Assembly (NCBI GenBank): GCA_964639395.1
Contig: CAZXCT010000015.1
Coordinates: 1 to 21,477 of the forward strand
Direction of reading: 5' to 3'
Origin: ATZT02 sp964639395
GTDB lineage: Bacteria; Actinomycetota; Actinomycetes; S36-B12; UBA5976
Length of the DNA: 21,477 nucleotides
Under the pieces are notes generated by a model that was not told the DNA's origin, searched no databases, and saw only the letters and a program-made list of their open reading frames with translations. The first letter of the stretch is position 1; the number at the start of each line of letters is the position of its first letter. The translations under genes and the position numbers were made by a program. Shown here in pieces: positions 1 through 6,701 of this stretch.

Positions 1-446
1 GTTGGAATTGAAACAAAAGGAAAGGTAGCAAGGCTTAAAATTAAGACGGTAATCCAAAATCCCCTTAAAAATGGGTAAATTGACAAGTAACTGTAGGCAA
101 TTACATATGAGGGTATTGCCAAGGGTAATGGCATTAAAACTATAAAAAATCTTCGCAGCAACACATTGGTCTTGCCTAGCAGTAGCGCTGTTAATACACC
201 CAGCCCTAACGAGCCAAGGGATACCCAAAGCGCCAAAAACAAGCTTGTCAATAAAGTTTGCACACTTCTTCGGCGAGTTATTAGCTCAACAAATTCAACC
301 CATCCACTCTCACTGGATCGAATCAGTAGGTAAATGAGTGGGATAAAAACCAAAAGTACTGTCAAAAAACTTAATAAAATTAAGTATTTAGGCGCAGCAG
401 CAAAAGTGTTATAGTTTTTATCGTTTAACTCTTTTGCTGCTTTCAA
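1..446 (-). CDS. Iron-type ABC transporter permease, N-terminal part (cut by window edge)
   Basis: This is the N-terminal ~148 residues of an inner-membrane permease; the rest lies beyond position 1. In the minus-strand frame it reads a short basic N-terminus, then a hydrophobic helix (KYLILLSFLTVLLVFIPLIY), a second segment (LWVSLGSLGLGVLTALLL), then MPLPLAIPSYVIAYSYLS. The PLAIPSYVIAY stretch is the signature of ferric-iron permeases of the FbpB/SfuB/FutB type. By family, it would form the membrane channel that takes Fe(3+) from the lipoprotein encoded just upstream. The frame is open from an in-frame stop near 466, and the best start is TTG at 446-444, only 5 nt after the binding-protein stop, so the two are surely co-transcribed. 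No strong ribosome binding site is visible, and ATA or ATT codons slightly upstream cannot be excluded as starts. The ATPase gene is presumably further left, unseen. Confidence 0.85.
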   Translation of the reverse strand, partial: MKAAKELNDKNYNTFAAAPKYLILLSFLTVLLVFIPLIYLLIRSSESGWVEFVELITRRRSVQTLLTSLFLALWVSLGSLGLGVLTALLLGKTNVLLRRFFIVLMPLPLAIPSYVIAYSYLSIYPFLRGFWITVLILSLATFPFVSIP

Positions 447-451
447 TTTTA

Positions 452-1492
452 TTACAGCAATCCAGCTTTAATTAGCAAATCTTGTGTACCCGCAACATCC
501 GACAGATCACCCAAAACCACTTTTGGTATATCAAGGTCACTAAGTGCCGGCATATCAGCTGGTGCTGATACTTCGGGTAAAAGTGAATACTCAGAAGTTT
601 CTGAAACAAATTTGCTTTGAGTTTCTTTATTTAGTAGATAAGTTAAAAGTTCTAGTGCCAAATCAGATTTGTTGCTAGTTTTTAATACTCCAAATGCACT
701 AACATTTAGCAAGTTACCCGGATCTCCAGCTTGAAAAAATCCATTTTTAACATCCAACACTTTGCCTAAAGATTCTGAAACTTCATATGCATAGTAATGA
801 TTTGTTAATCCCAGCCCTATCACTTTTGCATCAATTGCTTCAATGATTTGGCTATTTTTTTCAAAAATTTGTGGTTGATTTGCTGCTAACCCATCTAGCC
901 ACTCGAGAGTTTTTTCATCACCGCGCATTTGTCTCATGGCTGTAACAAAACTTTGAAAAGATGAATTAGCTGGGGCAATTCCGATGATGGAGCGCCATTG
1001 GGGATTTAATAAATCGTCAATCGTAGTTGGTACATCAGATGCTTGGATTAGTTCAGGATCATATGCAACAACACGTGCCCGACCGGTGATCCCCACCCAA
1101 GATCCATTCGGATCAGAAAACTGACTAGGTACTTGCGAAATATAAGTTTGATCTAAAACATTCAATAGTCCCGCTGCCGTAATTGCACCTATGGCACCAG
1201 CATCTTGCGACAAGAACACATCGGCTGGAGAGTTGGCTCCCTCTTCTAATATTTGAGCAGCAAGTTCTGCTGAATCTCCGTAGCGGGCATCGACTTTGAT
1301 GCCGGTCTTTGATTCGAACTCATCAAAAAATGGTTGAATAAATGATTCGCTTCGTCCCGAATAAACCGTGAGTGTTTGCGTGGTGGGCAGTGCAACGTCC
1401 GAGCCTTCGCCAGTTGCCGCAGGCTGGGAGGTACAAGCTGAAAGTAATAATGTAGAGGCAAAAAGAATTGTGAATATTGATTTATTTTGCAA
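452..1492 (-). CDS. Fe(3+) ABC transporter substrate-binding lipoprotein
   Basis: A 346-residue extracellular binding protein that would capture ferric iron for the permease downstream. The N-terminus is a lipoprotein signal with lipobox LLSAC, lipid cysteine at 20. The mature part opens with LTVYSGRSE (41-49), continues with ADVFLSQDAGAIGAI (90-104), RARVVAYDP (138-146) and NSSFQSFVTAMR (176-187), and has the paired tyrosines Y233-Y234 in LTNHYYAYE. This is the pattern of FbpA/FutA-type iron-binding proteins, where such tyrosines ligate iron. Length is normal for the family. The start is supported by the ribosome binding site AGAGGAAG just upstream and by the signal peptide. It is first in a leftward operon; an imperfect 30-bp palindrome lies between the promoter region and the ribosome binding site. 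Iron is the likely substrate from sequence class; thiamine- or sulfate-type proteins share the fold, but the tyrosines argue for iron. Confidence 0.9.
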   Translation of the reverse strand: MQNKSIFTILFASTLLLSACTSQPAATGEGSDVALPTTQTLTVYSGRSESFIQPFFDEFESKTGIKVDARYGDSAELAAQILEEGANSPADVFLSQDAGAIGAITAAGLLNVLDQTYISQVPSQFSDPNGSWVGITGRARVVAYDPELIQASDVPTTIDDLLNPQWRSIIGIAPANSSFQSFVTAMRQMRGDEKTLEWLDGLAANQPQIFEKNSQIIEAIDAKVIGLGLTNHYYAYEVSESLGKVLDVKNGFFQAGDPGNLLNVSAFGVLKTSNKSDLALELLTYLLNKETQSKFVSETSEYSLLPEVSAPADMPALSDLDIPKVVLGDLSDVAGTQDLLIKAGLL

Positions 1493-1506
1493 ATCTTCCT
1501 CTTTTT

Positions 1507-1536
1507 GAATTACACAACATTGTTGTTATGTAATTC
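1507..1536 (-). promoter_or_regulatory. Palindromic operator candidate upstream of the iron ABC transporter
   Basis: An imperfect 30-bp inverted repeat. Outer arms are GAATTACA (1507-1514) and TGTAATTC (1529-1536), exact complements. Inside, ACAACA-T-TGTTGT (1514-1526) forms a second perfect dyad, centred 1.5 bp away from the outer one. Comparing whole 15-nt arms gives 12 matches of 15. It sits 15 bp upstream of the lipoprotein start codon, next to the ribosome binding site, which is where a repressor would block transcription. It does not read as a classic IdeR/DtxR box (TTAGGTTAGGCTAACC-like), so the regulator is not identified. Confidence 0.5.
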
Positions 1537-1558
1537 GATACTCTACCCTGAGCCAAAT

Positions 1559-2743
1559 TTAGGCATTTAAGAAGGTAGGAAGTACCAGTTCAACCTGCCA
1601 ACTTCGTGCCCCGCGCGCTAGCAGCCACTCACGTAAATCTTCTTCAGCTAATTGCGGGTGATTGAAGGCAAAATTTTTGACGATTTCAGGACTGATCAGT
1701 TGTTCTAACGGTATTAACATCGCATCCGCGATTGTTGAAAGATCATGTTTGAGTAGTTCAAATGTGTGAAACTTTTGAGGGTACTTTTCTTTCCAAACCC
1801 GGGTAGGGGGATGACTTTTTGAACTTGCTGGTTTTATGGGCCACTGCGATTCGGAAGATGCTAAGGCAGTGAGGTAATTTTCATAGATTACTTGAGAAAA
1901 CTTAGAATCGATGTTTCTTGATTTAAGAATTGATTCAAATTTTTCACGCGTATTAGGTTTTTCGAGTGCTAGCTGAATTATTTTCTCGTCACGTAGTACT
2001 CGATGGGGTGCTACGTTGGCGTCTCGCGCAATCGAATCCCGAACTTGCCATATCTGCTTTACGATAGCCGCTTCGTGATTATTTTTAATTTTATGCATTC
2101 CTGAAGTAGTCCGCCAAGCATCTATTTTTTGTGAAACAGGCCTAAAAGATAAAAGATTATTAAATTCTTCTATTGCAATCTGATGCTTTCCATGTTCGAT
2201 TAACTCAATTGTTAAATCCTCTTGTAAATTGTGCAAGAATTCAACATCGAGTGCGGCATAACTGAGCCACTCGTTTTTTAAGGGTCGGGTAGCCCAATTG
2301 ACGGCAGAATGAGCTTTATCTATTGATACCTCTAAGCGATCTTCAAGTAATCCGCCCAATCCCACTCTTGGCAATCCAAGTAATCTTGCTGCCAGTTCAG
2401 TATCAAAAATTTCTTTTGGCTGTAAATTAAAATCATAAAGACACGGCAAATCCTGTGTTGCAGCATGTAAAATCCACGAATTTTCATTTAGCAAATTTTT
2501 AAGGTCTTGATAGTCAATATCCAAAATTGGATCAATCAAAAAAGTTTCAGTTTGAGATTTTTTTAGTTGAAATAAGTAGGCTTGTTGCGTATAGGTATAG
2601 CCAGAAGCGCGTTCTGCGTCAATGGCAATAGGGCCAGGGGCGTCAGCTAATTTTGCCACCGCTGCTTTGAGGGTTTTCTCTTCAGAAATAATGCTAGGAA
2701 TTCCGCCGGTCGGATGCTTAAAATACTTTAGATTCTTAGTCAT
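1559..2743 (-). CDS. rnd: Ribonuclease D-like 3'-5' exonuclease with HRDC domain
   Basis: A 394-residue DEDD-family exoribonuclease, expected to trim 3' ends of structured RNAs such as tRNA precursors in the cytoplasm. All catalytic positions are visible: Exo I D42 and E44 in IAIDAERASGY, Exo II D98 in WILHAATQDLP, and Exo III Y162 and D166 in YAALDVEFL. After the nuclease domain (~20-200) comes an HRDC helical domain (~215-295), then a C-terminal extension of about 100 residues, as in other actinobacterial homologues. The phrase DAERASGY is typical of the actinobacterial branch. Its ATG lies 5 nt after the stop of the LuxR-like gene, so it is probably translated from the same mRNA; no clear Shine-Dalgarno is seen. 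Proximity to DUF3000 is recurrent in actinobacteria. Confidence 0.9.
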   Translation of the reverse strand: MTKNLKYFKHPTGGIPSIISEEKTLKAAVAKLADAPGPIAIDAERASGYTYTQQAYLFQLKKSQTETFLIDPILDIDYQDLKNLLNENSWILHAATQDLPCLYDFNLQPKEIFDTELAARLLGLPRVGLGGLLEDRLEVSIDKAHSAVNWATRPLKNEWLSYAALDVEFLHNLQEDLTIELIEHGKHQIAIEEFNNLLSFRPVSQKIDAWRTTSGMHKIKNNHEAAIVKQIWQVRDSIARDANVAPHRVLRDEKIIQLALEKPNTREKFESILKSRNIDSKFSQVIYENYLTALASSESQWPIKPASSKSHPPTRVWKEKYPQKFHTFELLKHDLSTIADAMLIPLEQLISPEIVKNFAFNHPQLAEEDLREWLLARGARSWQVELVLPTFLNA

Positions 2744-2748
2744 TATCG

Positions 2749-3318
2749 CTACTTAAGCACACCCTGTCTAAATAAATCTGCCAAGAGCCTAACTCTACGG
2801 GCATAACCCAGGCGACGAAGCAGACTTTCAATATTGCGCTTTATGGTGTTTGTTGAAAAGTGGAGTTTTCTTGCAATAGCGGTCACTTTAAAGCCATCAG
2901 CCAGCAATTGCATAATTGCAATTTCTCTTTTTGACATTTGTTTTGCTAGGGGGGAGTTATAGACATTTTCTTGTAAGAAGACCACAGATTCAGATCTTTC
3001 TGCAAAAATTTTACCTAATTTAATCTCATTTGAGTGCGAGGCTATAAATAAAATATTATACCAACCAAGATCTCTTAATTGTTTTATAAAATTAGCATTT
3101 ATTTCTGGTGTAAATGACAAATCTATAATTAATTCTGCACCAACTTTTCTTTTCTGAGAAAAATCTAGTAACTCTGTTAAATTATTTAATTGCTTAAATT
3201 TGGCTTCACCAAAAGTAAGTGCACCTAATGCAATTGATTTATATCTAGCGCCTTTACTCAAGATTGCAAAATATTTAACATCACTTTCTAGCATTTTAGA
3301 ATTGGGGCTAGATTTCAT
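2749..3318 (-). CDS. Small LuxR-family regulator with degenerate receiver-like N-terminus
   Basis: A 189-residue protein with a C-terminal LuxR/GerE helix-turn-helix (~127-185): MSKREIAIMQLLADGFKVTA followed by NTIKRNIESLLRRLGYARR. The N-terminal ~120 residues show an alternating strand/helix pattern resembling a response-regulator receiver: ELIIDLSF places D66 where a phospho-acceptor would sit, and ILFIAS resembles the switch strand, but the conserved lysine position reads Q in VVFLQE and the acidic pocket is not evident. I infer a phosphorylation-independent pseudo-receiver regulator; its targets are unknown. The start is backed by GGAGA 6 nt before ATG. A short palindrome (3329-3345) lies just upstream. 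Its DNA is noticeably more AT-rich than that of DUF3000 upstream and rnd downstream. No histidine kinase gene is nearby. The HTH assignment is firm; the receiver interpretation is tentative. Confidence 0.75.
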   Translation of the reverse strand: MKSSPNSKMLESDVKYFAILSKGARYKSIALGALTFGEAKFKQLNNLTELLDFSQKRKVGAELIIDLSFTPEINANFIKQLRDLGWYNILFIASHSNEIKLGKIFAERSESVVFLQENVYNSPLAKQMSKREIAIMQLLADGFKVTAIARKLHFSTNTIKRNIESLLRRLGYARRVRLLADLFRQGVLK

Positions 3319-3328
3319 AAGTCTCCAA

Positions 3329-3345
3329 AATTAGCGGTGCTAATT
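3329..3345 (-). promoter_or_regulatory. Short perfect palindrome before the LuxR-like gene
   Basis: AATTAGC-GGT-GCTAATT is a 7-bp inverted repeat with a 3-bp centre, ending 10 bp before the ATG at 3318 and touching the GGAGA ribosome binding site region. As DNA it could be an operator, perhaps for autoregulation by the adjacent LuxR-type protein. As RNA it would be a small hairpin near the ribosome binding site. No T-tract follows, so it is not a terminator for DUF3000. Confidence 0.35.
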
Positions 3346-3372
3346 CTTAGACTTTCTAATGTCTATTAAGTT

Positions 3373-3930
3373 TCAGCGATATTTTTTTAGTTGAGTTGCG
3401 GTAGATGAGATCGGTTGCAATCCTGCGGCTTGACAAAGTAAGTCACCCCAGGCAGCTACATGTAAATCTGCCAGTGCTGGATCAATTGTCCAAGAGGCGC
3501 GTATTTCAATAGTTCCATCTAATAGCTGCGGGTCTAGCTCGCCAAAAGATTCACTCGCGGTGCGCGTCACGGTACCTGAAAGCGCAATAGGTTTTAAATC
3601 TCTATTTTTTAGGCAATCAAGCAACCATGACCACCCAACTTGGGTTAATAAAGTGTCATTAGCCAAATCGGATTCAACTCGCGCTCTTACAAAAGTTACT
3701 AAGCGAGTGGTCCCGTCCCAGGCGTCTTGACCTTTAGGGTCAAACAGTAAAACCAGTCTTCCGTTTGAAAGGTCTTCTTCACCTTCAAGTACTTCAGCCA
3801 CCATTGCCAAAGCATGCGGCGCTAGTCGCATTGGTGCCGGGACTTCTTCAGTAGCGACTTCGGCCCGCATTGGAGTTTTTTTAACTAATTCGACAATTTT
3901 TGAAAATTCTTCGATTTCGGCTTCGCTCAC
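3373..3930 (-). CDS. DUF3000 family protein (actinobacterial, function unknown)
   Basis: A 185-residue soluble protein of the actinobacteria-restricted DUF3000 family. Recognisable blocks are EVPAPMRLAPHALAM (29-43), GRLVLLFDPKGQDAWDGTTR, QVGWSWLLDCL and SGTVTRTASESFGEL, which occur in the same order in homologues. No signal peptide or membrane helix is present and no catalytic function is assigned to the family. The GTG start at 3930 is preceded by TATAAC with an 8-nt gap and no Shine-Dalgarno, suggesting a leaderless mRNA. It is probably first in a unit with the LuxR-like gene and rnd: DUF3000 beside RNase D is a recurrent actinobacterial arrangement, but here a regulator gene separates them. 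Confidence 0.88.
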   Translation of the reverse strand: MSEAEIEEFSKIVELVKKTPMRAEVATEEVPAPMRLAPHALAMVAEVLEGEEDLSNGRLVLLFDPKGQDAWDGTTRLVTFVRARVESDLANDTLLTQVGWSWLLDCLKNRDLKPIALSGTVTRTASESFGELDPQLLDGTIEIRASWTIDPALADLHVAAWGDLLCQAAGLQPISSTATQLKKYR

Positions 3931-3938
3931 CCTAAGAG

Positions 3939-3944
3939 GTTATA
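3939..3944 (-). promoter_or_regulatory. -10 element of a leaderless promoter for DUF3000
   Basis: On the minus strand TATAAC lies 8 nt before the GTG start codon. A start point about 7 nt downstream would put the mRNA 5' end at or next to the start codon. No convincing -35 box is seen. Confidence 0.45.
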
Positions 3945-3964
3945 TGTTACGCAAGTTACTGGAG

Positions 3965-4399
3965 TTATGACGCGCCGTTTACCGTCAAGCAAACTGCGTT
4001 GATGCAATATCGCAAGTCTGTTGGAGTGGCAAAACCTTCACCCGCAAATACGTGACCAAGGTGCGATCCACAATTGGCACACCTAACTTCTGTACGAATC
4101 ACTCCCAATGAGGTGTCCGTTAGCTCGATTATTCGCTCTTTTGCTAGTGGTGAAAAAAATGACGGCCAGCCACAATTTGATTCAAACTTTTCTTTTGCAG
4201 AAAATAATTCGCTTTCGCAACCTCGACAACGGTAAATGAACTCTTCACCAGTGGGTAACTTGCCAGACCAAGCCGGCTCGGTGCCAGCCTCTCTTAAAAC
4301 CTGAAACTCAAAATCACTTAATTCTGCCTGCCATTGCGCTTTAGATTTAACAACGGGGTAATCACTACCGTCTGGCTTTTGATTCGCTATTGGGTCCAT
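3965..4399 (-). CDS. msrB: Peptide-methionine (R)-S-oxide reductase MsrB
   Basis: A 144-residue cytoplasmic repair enzyme that reduces methionine-R-sulfoxide in oxidised proteins, recycled by thioredoxin. The two zinc CxxC pairs are present (C58/C61 in CRGC and C107/C110 in CANC), along with CGWPSF (76-81, resolving-cysteine position), HLGHVF (113-118) and the catalytic C132 in RYCIN. Usual SASL after RYCIN reads AVCL here, adding an extra cysteine (C137). Length is full for a single-domain MsrB with no MsrA fusion. The ATG has no Shine-Dalgarno but is preceded by TAAACT with a 6-nt gap, so it is probably leaderless and separately promoted. It ends 34 nt before the DUF3000 start. Confidence 0.95.
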   Translation of the reverse strand: MDPIANQKPDGSDYPVVKSKAQWQAELSDFEFQVLREAGTEPAWSGKLPTGEEFIYRCRGCESELFSAKEKFESNCGWPSFFSPLAKERIIELTDTSLGVIRTEVRCANCGSHLGHVFAGEGFATPTDLRYCINAVCLTVNGAS

Positions 4400-4405
4400 T
4401 TGGCT

Positions 4406-4411
4406 AGTTTA
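4406..4411 (-). promoter_or_regulatory. -10 element of a leaderless promoter for msrB
   Basis: TAAACT on the minus strand, 6 nt before the msrB ATG. It lies in the gap just after the stop codon of the reductase gene (4414-4416), so the rest of the promoter overlaps that gene's 3' end. The same hexamer with the same spacing precedes argS. Confidence 0.55.
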
Positions 4412-4413
4412 GG

Positions 4414-5127
4414 CTACTTTTTTATTGCTCGCAAAAAAAGATTATTATTGTCAACTAAAACTTGGGTAAATTCAAAATCTTCTTGTTTAGCTTGATCAAT
4501 TTCACCTGAAAACAAGTTAGATTCTACGCTCGCACCAATTCGATTAGCGATAGTGAGATTTATTTCATCTAGTAGAGCAGCATTTACTAGACTTGTCTGC
4601 AACGCTGCGCCACCCTCGCACAGAATGCGCTTTAGATCTAGTTCGAGTAAGGCAGGTTTAAGATTAGCTAATTCAACCGATTTCTCACCTAAAATTATTA
4701 CTTTTGCCCATTTGTTTATATCTGGCTTTTGATCTAAGGCGTATTGATTTGTAAAAATTAATGGTGGATTAGAAAAATTAGATAAAAAATCTATAGGTAA
4801 ATTAAGAGAATTTGAAACAATTGCTACGCTAGTGCTAGATGAATTTGATTTACCAGAAAGATACTTTGCAGTAGGTTTTACGTTTTGATAAGGCTCACTT
4901 AGCGCAGTTCGAGTTCCGACAATCAGGCAGTCTGCCGTGGTGCGAAGGTAGCGAAAAATCTCTTTATCGGCATTGCTGGCCAAATAGAGTTGTTTTGAGC
5001 TATCAGTAACTTTTGAATTAAGAGTTTGAACAAAGTTACTTCTAATCCAAAAGCCCGAAGGCCAAGGGTAGTAATCGCTCAGCCTTGCGAGAGTGTCACT
5101 GGTTAGTTTTTCAAACTCAATTGCCAT
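4414..5127 (-). CDS. Pyrimidine reductase family protein (RibD C-terminal domain)
   Basis: About 237 residues with the dihydrofolate-reductase-like fold of the RibD C-terminal domain, which reduces a ribosylaminopyrimidine with NADPH in riboflavin synthesis; stand-alone actinobacterial versions have no firm role. Visible marks are FWIRSNFV (26-33), ADCLIVGTRTA (65-75) and ILCEGGAALQTSLV (168-181) with the EGG nucleotide-binding turn. The usual SLDG motif after NFV reads TLNS, an unusual change. I chose ATG 5127 because it places FWIRSNFV about 25 residues in, as in relatives. The frame is open further upstream with ATGs at 5172 and 5193; the latter would overlap the divergent HAD start. There is no deaminase domain and no rib gene nearby. 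Confidence 0.8.
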   Translation of the reverse strand: MAIEFEKLTSDTLARLSDYYPWPSGFWIRSNFVQTLNSKVTDSSKQLYLASNADKEIFRYLRTTADCLIVGTRTALSEPYQNVKPTAKYLSGKSNSSSTSVAIVSNSLNLPIDFLSNFSNPPLIFTNQYALDQKPDINKWAKVIILGEKSVELANLKPALLELDLKRILCEGGAALQTSLVNAALLDEINLTIANRIGASVESNLFSGEIDQAKQEDFEFTQVLVDNNNLFLRAIKK

Positions 5128-5178
5128 GTGACCTAGTGTGTCAGATATCGCCAACGAGATGAAATCTTTCATAACTAG

Positions 5179-5184
5179 TAGTCT
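5179..5184 (+). promoter_or_regulatory. -10 element of a leaderless promoter for the HAD hydrolase
   Basis: TAGTCT lies 7 nt before ATG 5192, with no Shine-Dalgarno between. The identical hexamer and spacing precede the DUF3048 gene. If correct, this fixes the HAD start at 5192 rather than the in-frame ATG at 5138. Confidence 0.5.
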
Positions 5185-5191
5185 CAATGGC

Positions 5192-5815
5192 ATGTCCAAA
5201 GGTTTACTATTTGATCTCGATGGCACCTTGGTCAACTCTTCAGCCCCTATCGAACGTGCTTGGGTAAGCACCGCCCGCGAAGCCGGTATTCCGTTAGAAA
5301 AGTTGGTGGGGTTTCATGGAATTCCAGCAGGTCAAACACTGCGCAAACTTTTAGTGGATCGAAGTGAATCTGAAATAAACCATTGGATCGATGTAATAAC
5401 TCAAAGAGAGATCACCGATACTGAAGGAATTTCTGTAAATCCAGGTGCGCATGAACTTTTTGAATATTTAGCAGCAAAAGATTTTCCGTGGACCATCGTT
5501 ACGTCATGTACGCGTGAGTTGGCGCTAGCGCGGCTTTCTGCAGTTAATCTACCCATCCCAGAAAACTTAGTAACTGCAGATCAAGTCACTCACGGAAAAC
5601 CGCATCCGGAGCCATTTAGTCTTGGTGCCGCCAGACTCGCGATCTCAGCTGAGAATTGCTTTGCGGTAGAAGATTCAATCGCTGGCTTAGCCAGTGCTAG
5701 TAGTGCAGGGTGTAAAACAATTGCGTTACTTTTAGGGATTACTGACACCAACATCACAAATTTTGATCATGGAATATCTCACCTATCCGAAATAATCGAC
5801 ATTCTTCAACTATAG
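5192..5815 (+). CDS. HAD-superfamily phosphatase (sugar-phosphatase / beta-phosphoglucomutase-like)
   Basis: A 207-residue cytoplasmic HAD hydrolase. Motif I is FDLDGTL with D8 nucleophile and D10; motif II is the threonine/serine of TIVTS (101-105); motif III is K136 in THGKPHPEPF; motif IV is E160-D161 in FAVEDSIAG. The cap region has FHGIPAGQTL, resembling the HG-motif of sugar- and glycerol-phosphatases of the DOG/GPP/YfbT type, so a small sugar phosphate is the probable substrate, not determinable here. The frame stays open to 5138, but the conserved core starts directly after ATG 5192, which also has a TAGTCT -10 hexamer 7 nt upstream. The gene is divergent from the reductase and starts a plus-strand run; the next gene begins 10 nt later. 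Confidence 0.88.
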   Translation: MSKGLLFDLDGTLVNSSAPIERAWVSTAREAGIPLEKLVGFHGIPAGQTLRKLLVDRSESEINHWIDVITQREITDTEGISVNPGAHELFEYLAAKDFPWTIVTSCTRELALARLSAVNLPIPENLVTADQVTHGKPHPEPFSLGAARLAISAENCFAVEDSIAGLASASSAGCKTIALLLGITDTNITNFDHGISHLSEIIDILQL

Positions 5816-5825
5816 TTTCAAAGTA

Positions 5826-6701
5826 ATGGTTAATTATTTGTTCAATTTCTTACGCGGAACATTAATTGGTATCGCTGAAGTTATTCCAGGGGTTTCTGGA
5901 GGCACGATTGCGCTAGTTACCGGCATTTACCAGCGCGTGATAGACCAAGCCGCCCAAGCGGTAGCCGCGTTGTTAAAAATTGGCAAACCAAAAAAATTAG
6001 TTATGGGTATCAAGACTTTAGATTGGAAACTGCTAACTCCATTACTTGTTGGAATGGTAATTGCACTAGTGCTGGGTGCCAGATTTATCGAACCGCTATT
6101 AGCGAGTCACCCAATTCAACTCAGAGCACTCTTTGCTGGATTAGTTGCGGCTGGGATATACATACCTGTTCGAATGGTTATCGAAACAAAAACAGGACCT
6201 TGGAAGTTTAAAGATTTAGCACTTGCTCTTATCGCCGCATTATTCGCGTTTTTTTTAACTGGATTACCACCGGCGGAACTTTCTGAGCCAAACTTTTTAG
6301 TGATTTTCTTTGCAGCGGCATTAGCTATCTGTGCGCTGGTTTTGCCAGGAGTATCTGGCTCATTTTTGCTACTGTCACTTGGACTGTACGCCACAACAAT
6401 TTCGGCAGTGAACGATTTAAATATTTATTACCTAAGCAGCTTTGCCGCTGGCGCCTTGTTTGGGTTGAGTTCATTCGTGATTTTATTACGCTGGTTGTTA
6501 AAAGAAAAATCACGACCAACTTTAGTTGTACTTAGTGGGCTAATGCTTGGATCATTAAGAGCGCTCTGGCCCTGGCAGGATGACGAACGCAACTTAATGC
6601 CGGTGGGTGAATTTATCTGGCAAAGTTTGAGCCTATTTATTATTGGTGCTGCTGTGGTGTGGTTATTAGTAAAACTTGAAAAACAACTAGCGAATGAATA
6701 A
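5826..6701 (+). CDS. DUF368 membrane protein, polyprenyl-phosphate translocase (PopT-type)
   Basis: A 291-residue polytopic inner-membrane protein. DUF368 proteins (PopT) have been shown to recycle undecaprenyl phosphate, the lipid carrier for cell-wall precursors, back across the membrane; here the role is inferred from family. The family's inverted-repeat character is visible: EVIPGVSGGTIALVTGIY (18-35) in the first half and LVLPGVSGSFLLLSLGLY (171-188) in the second, each a PGVSG re-entrant motif followed by a hydrophobic stretch. About eight further hydrophobic segments alternate with short basic loops such as KIGKPKK (51-57). The ATG is 10 nt after the HAD stop, and the gene's end overlaps the yyaL-like start by 8 nt, so the three are likely co-transcribed. 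Confidence 0.9.
   Translation: MVNYLFNFLRGTLIGIAEVIPGVSGGTIALVTGIYQRVIDQAAQAVAALLKIGKPKKLVMGIKTLDWKLLTPLLVGMVIALVLGARFIEPLLASHPIQLRALFAGLVAAGIYIPVRMVIETKTGPWKFKDLALALIAALFAFFLTGLPPAELSEPNFLVIFFAAALAICALVLPGVSGSFLLLSLGLYATTISAVNDLNIYYLSSFAAGALFGLSSFVILLRWLLKEKSRPTLVVLSGLMLGSLRALWPWQDDERNLMPVGEFIWQSLSLFIIGAAVVWLLVKLEKQLANE

Noticed and set aside
5138..5191. Upstream ATG for the HAD hydrolase adding 18 residues
   Set aside because: HAD proteins normally begin a few residues before the DxD motif, and ATG 5192 has a -10 hexamer 7 nt upstream. The longer form would cover that promoter.
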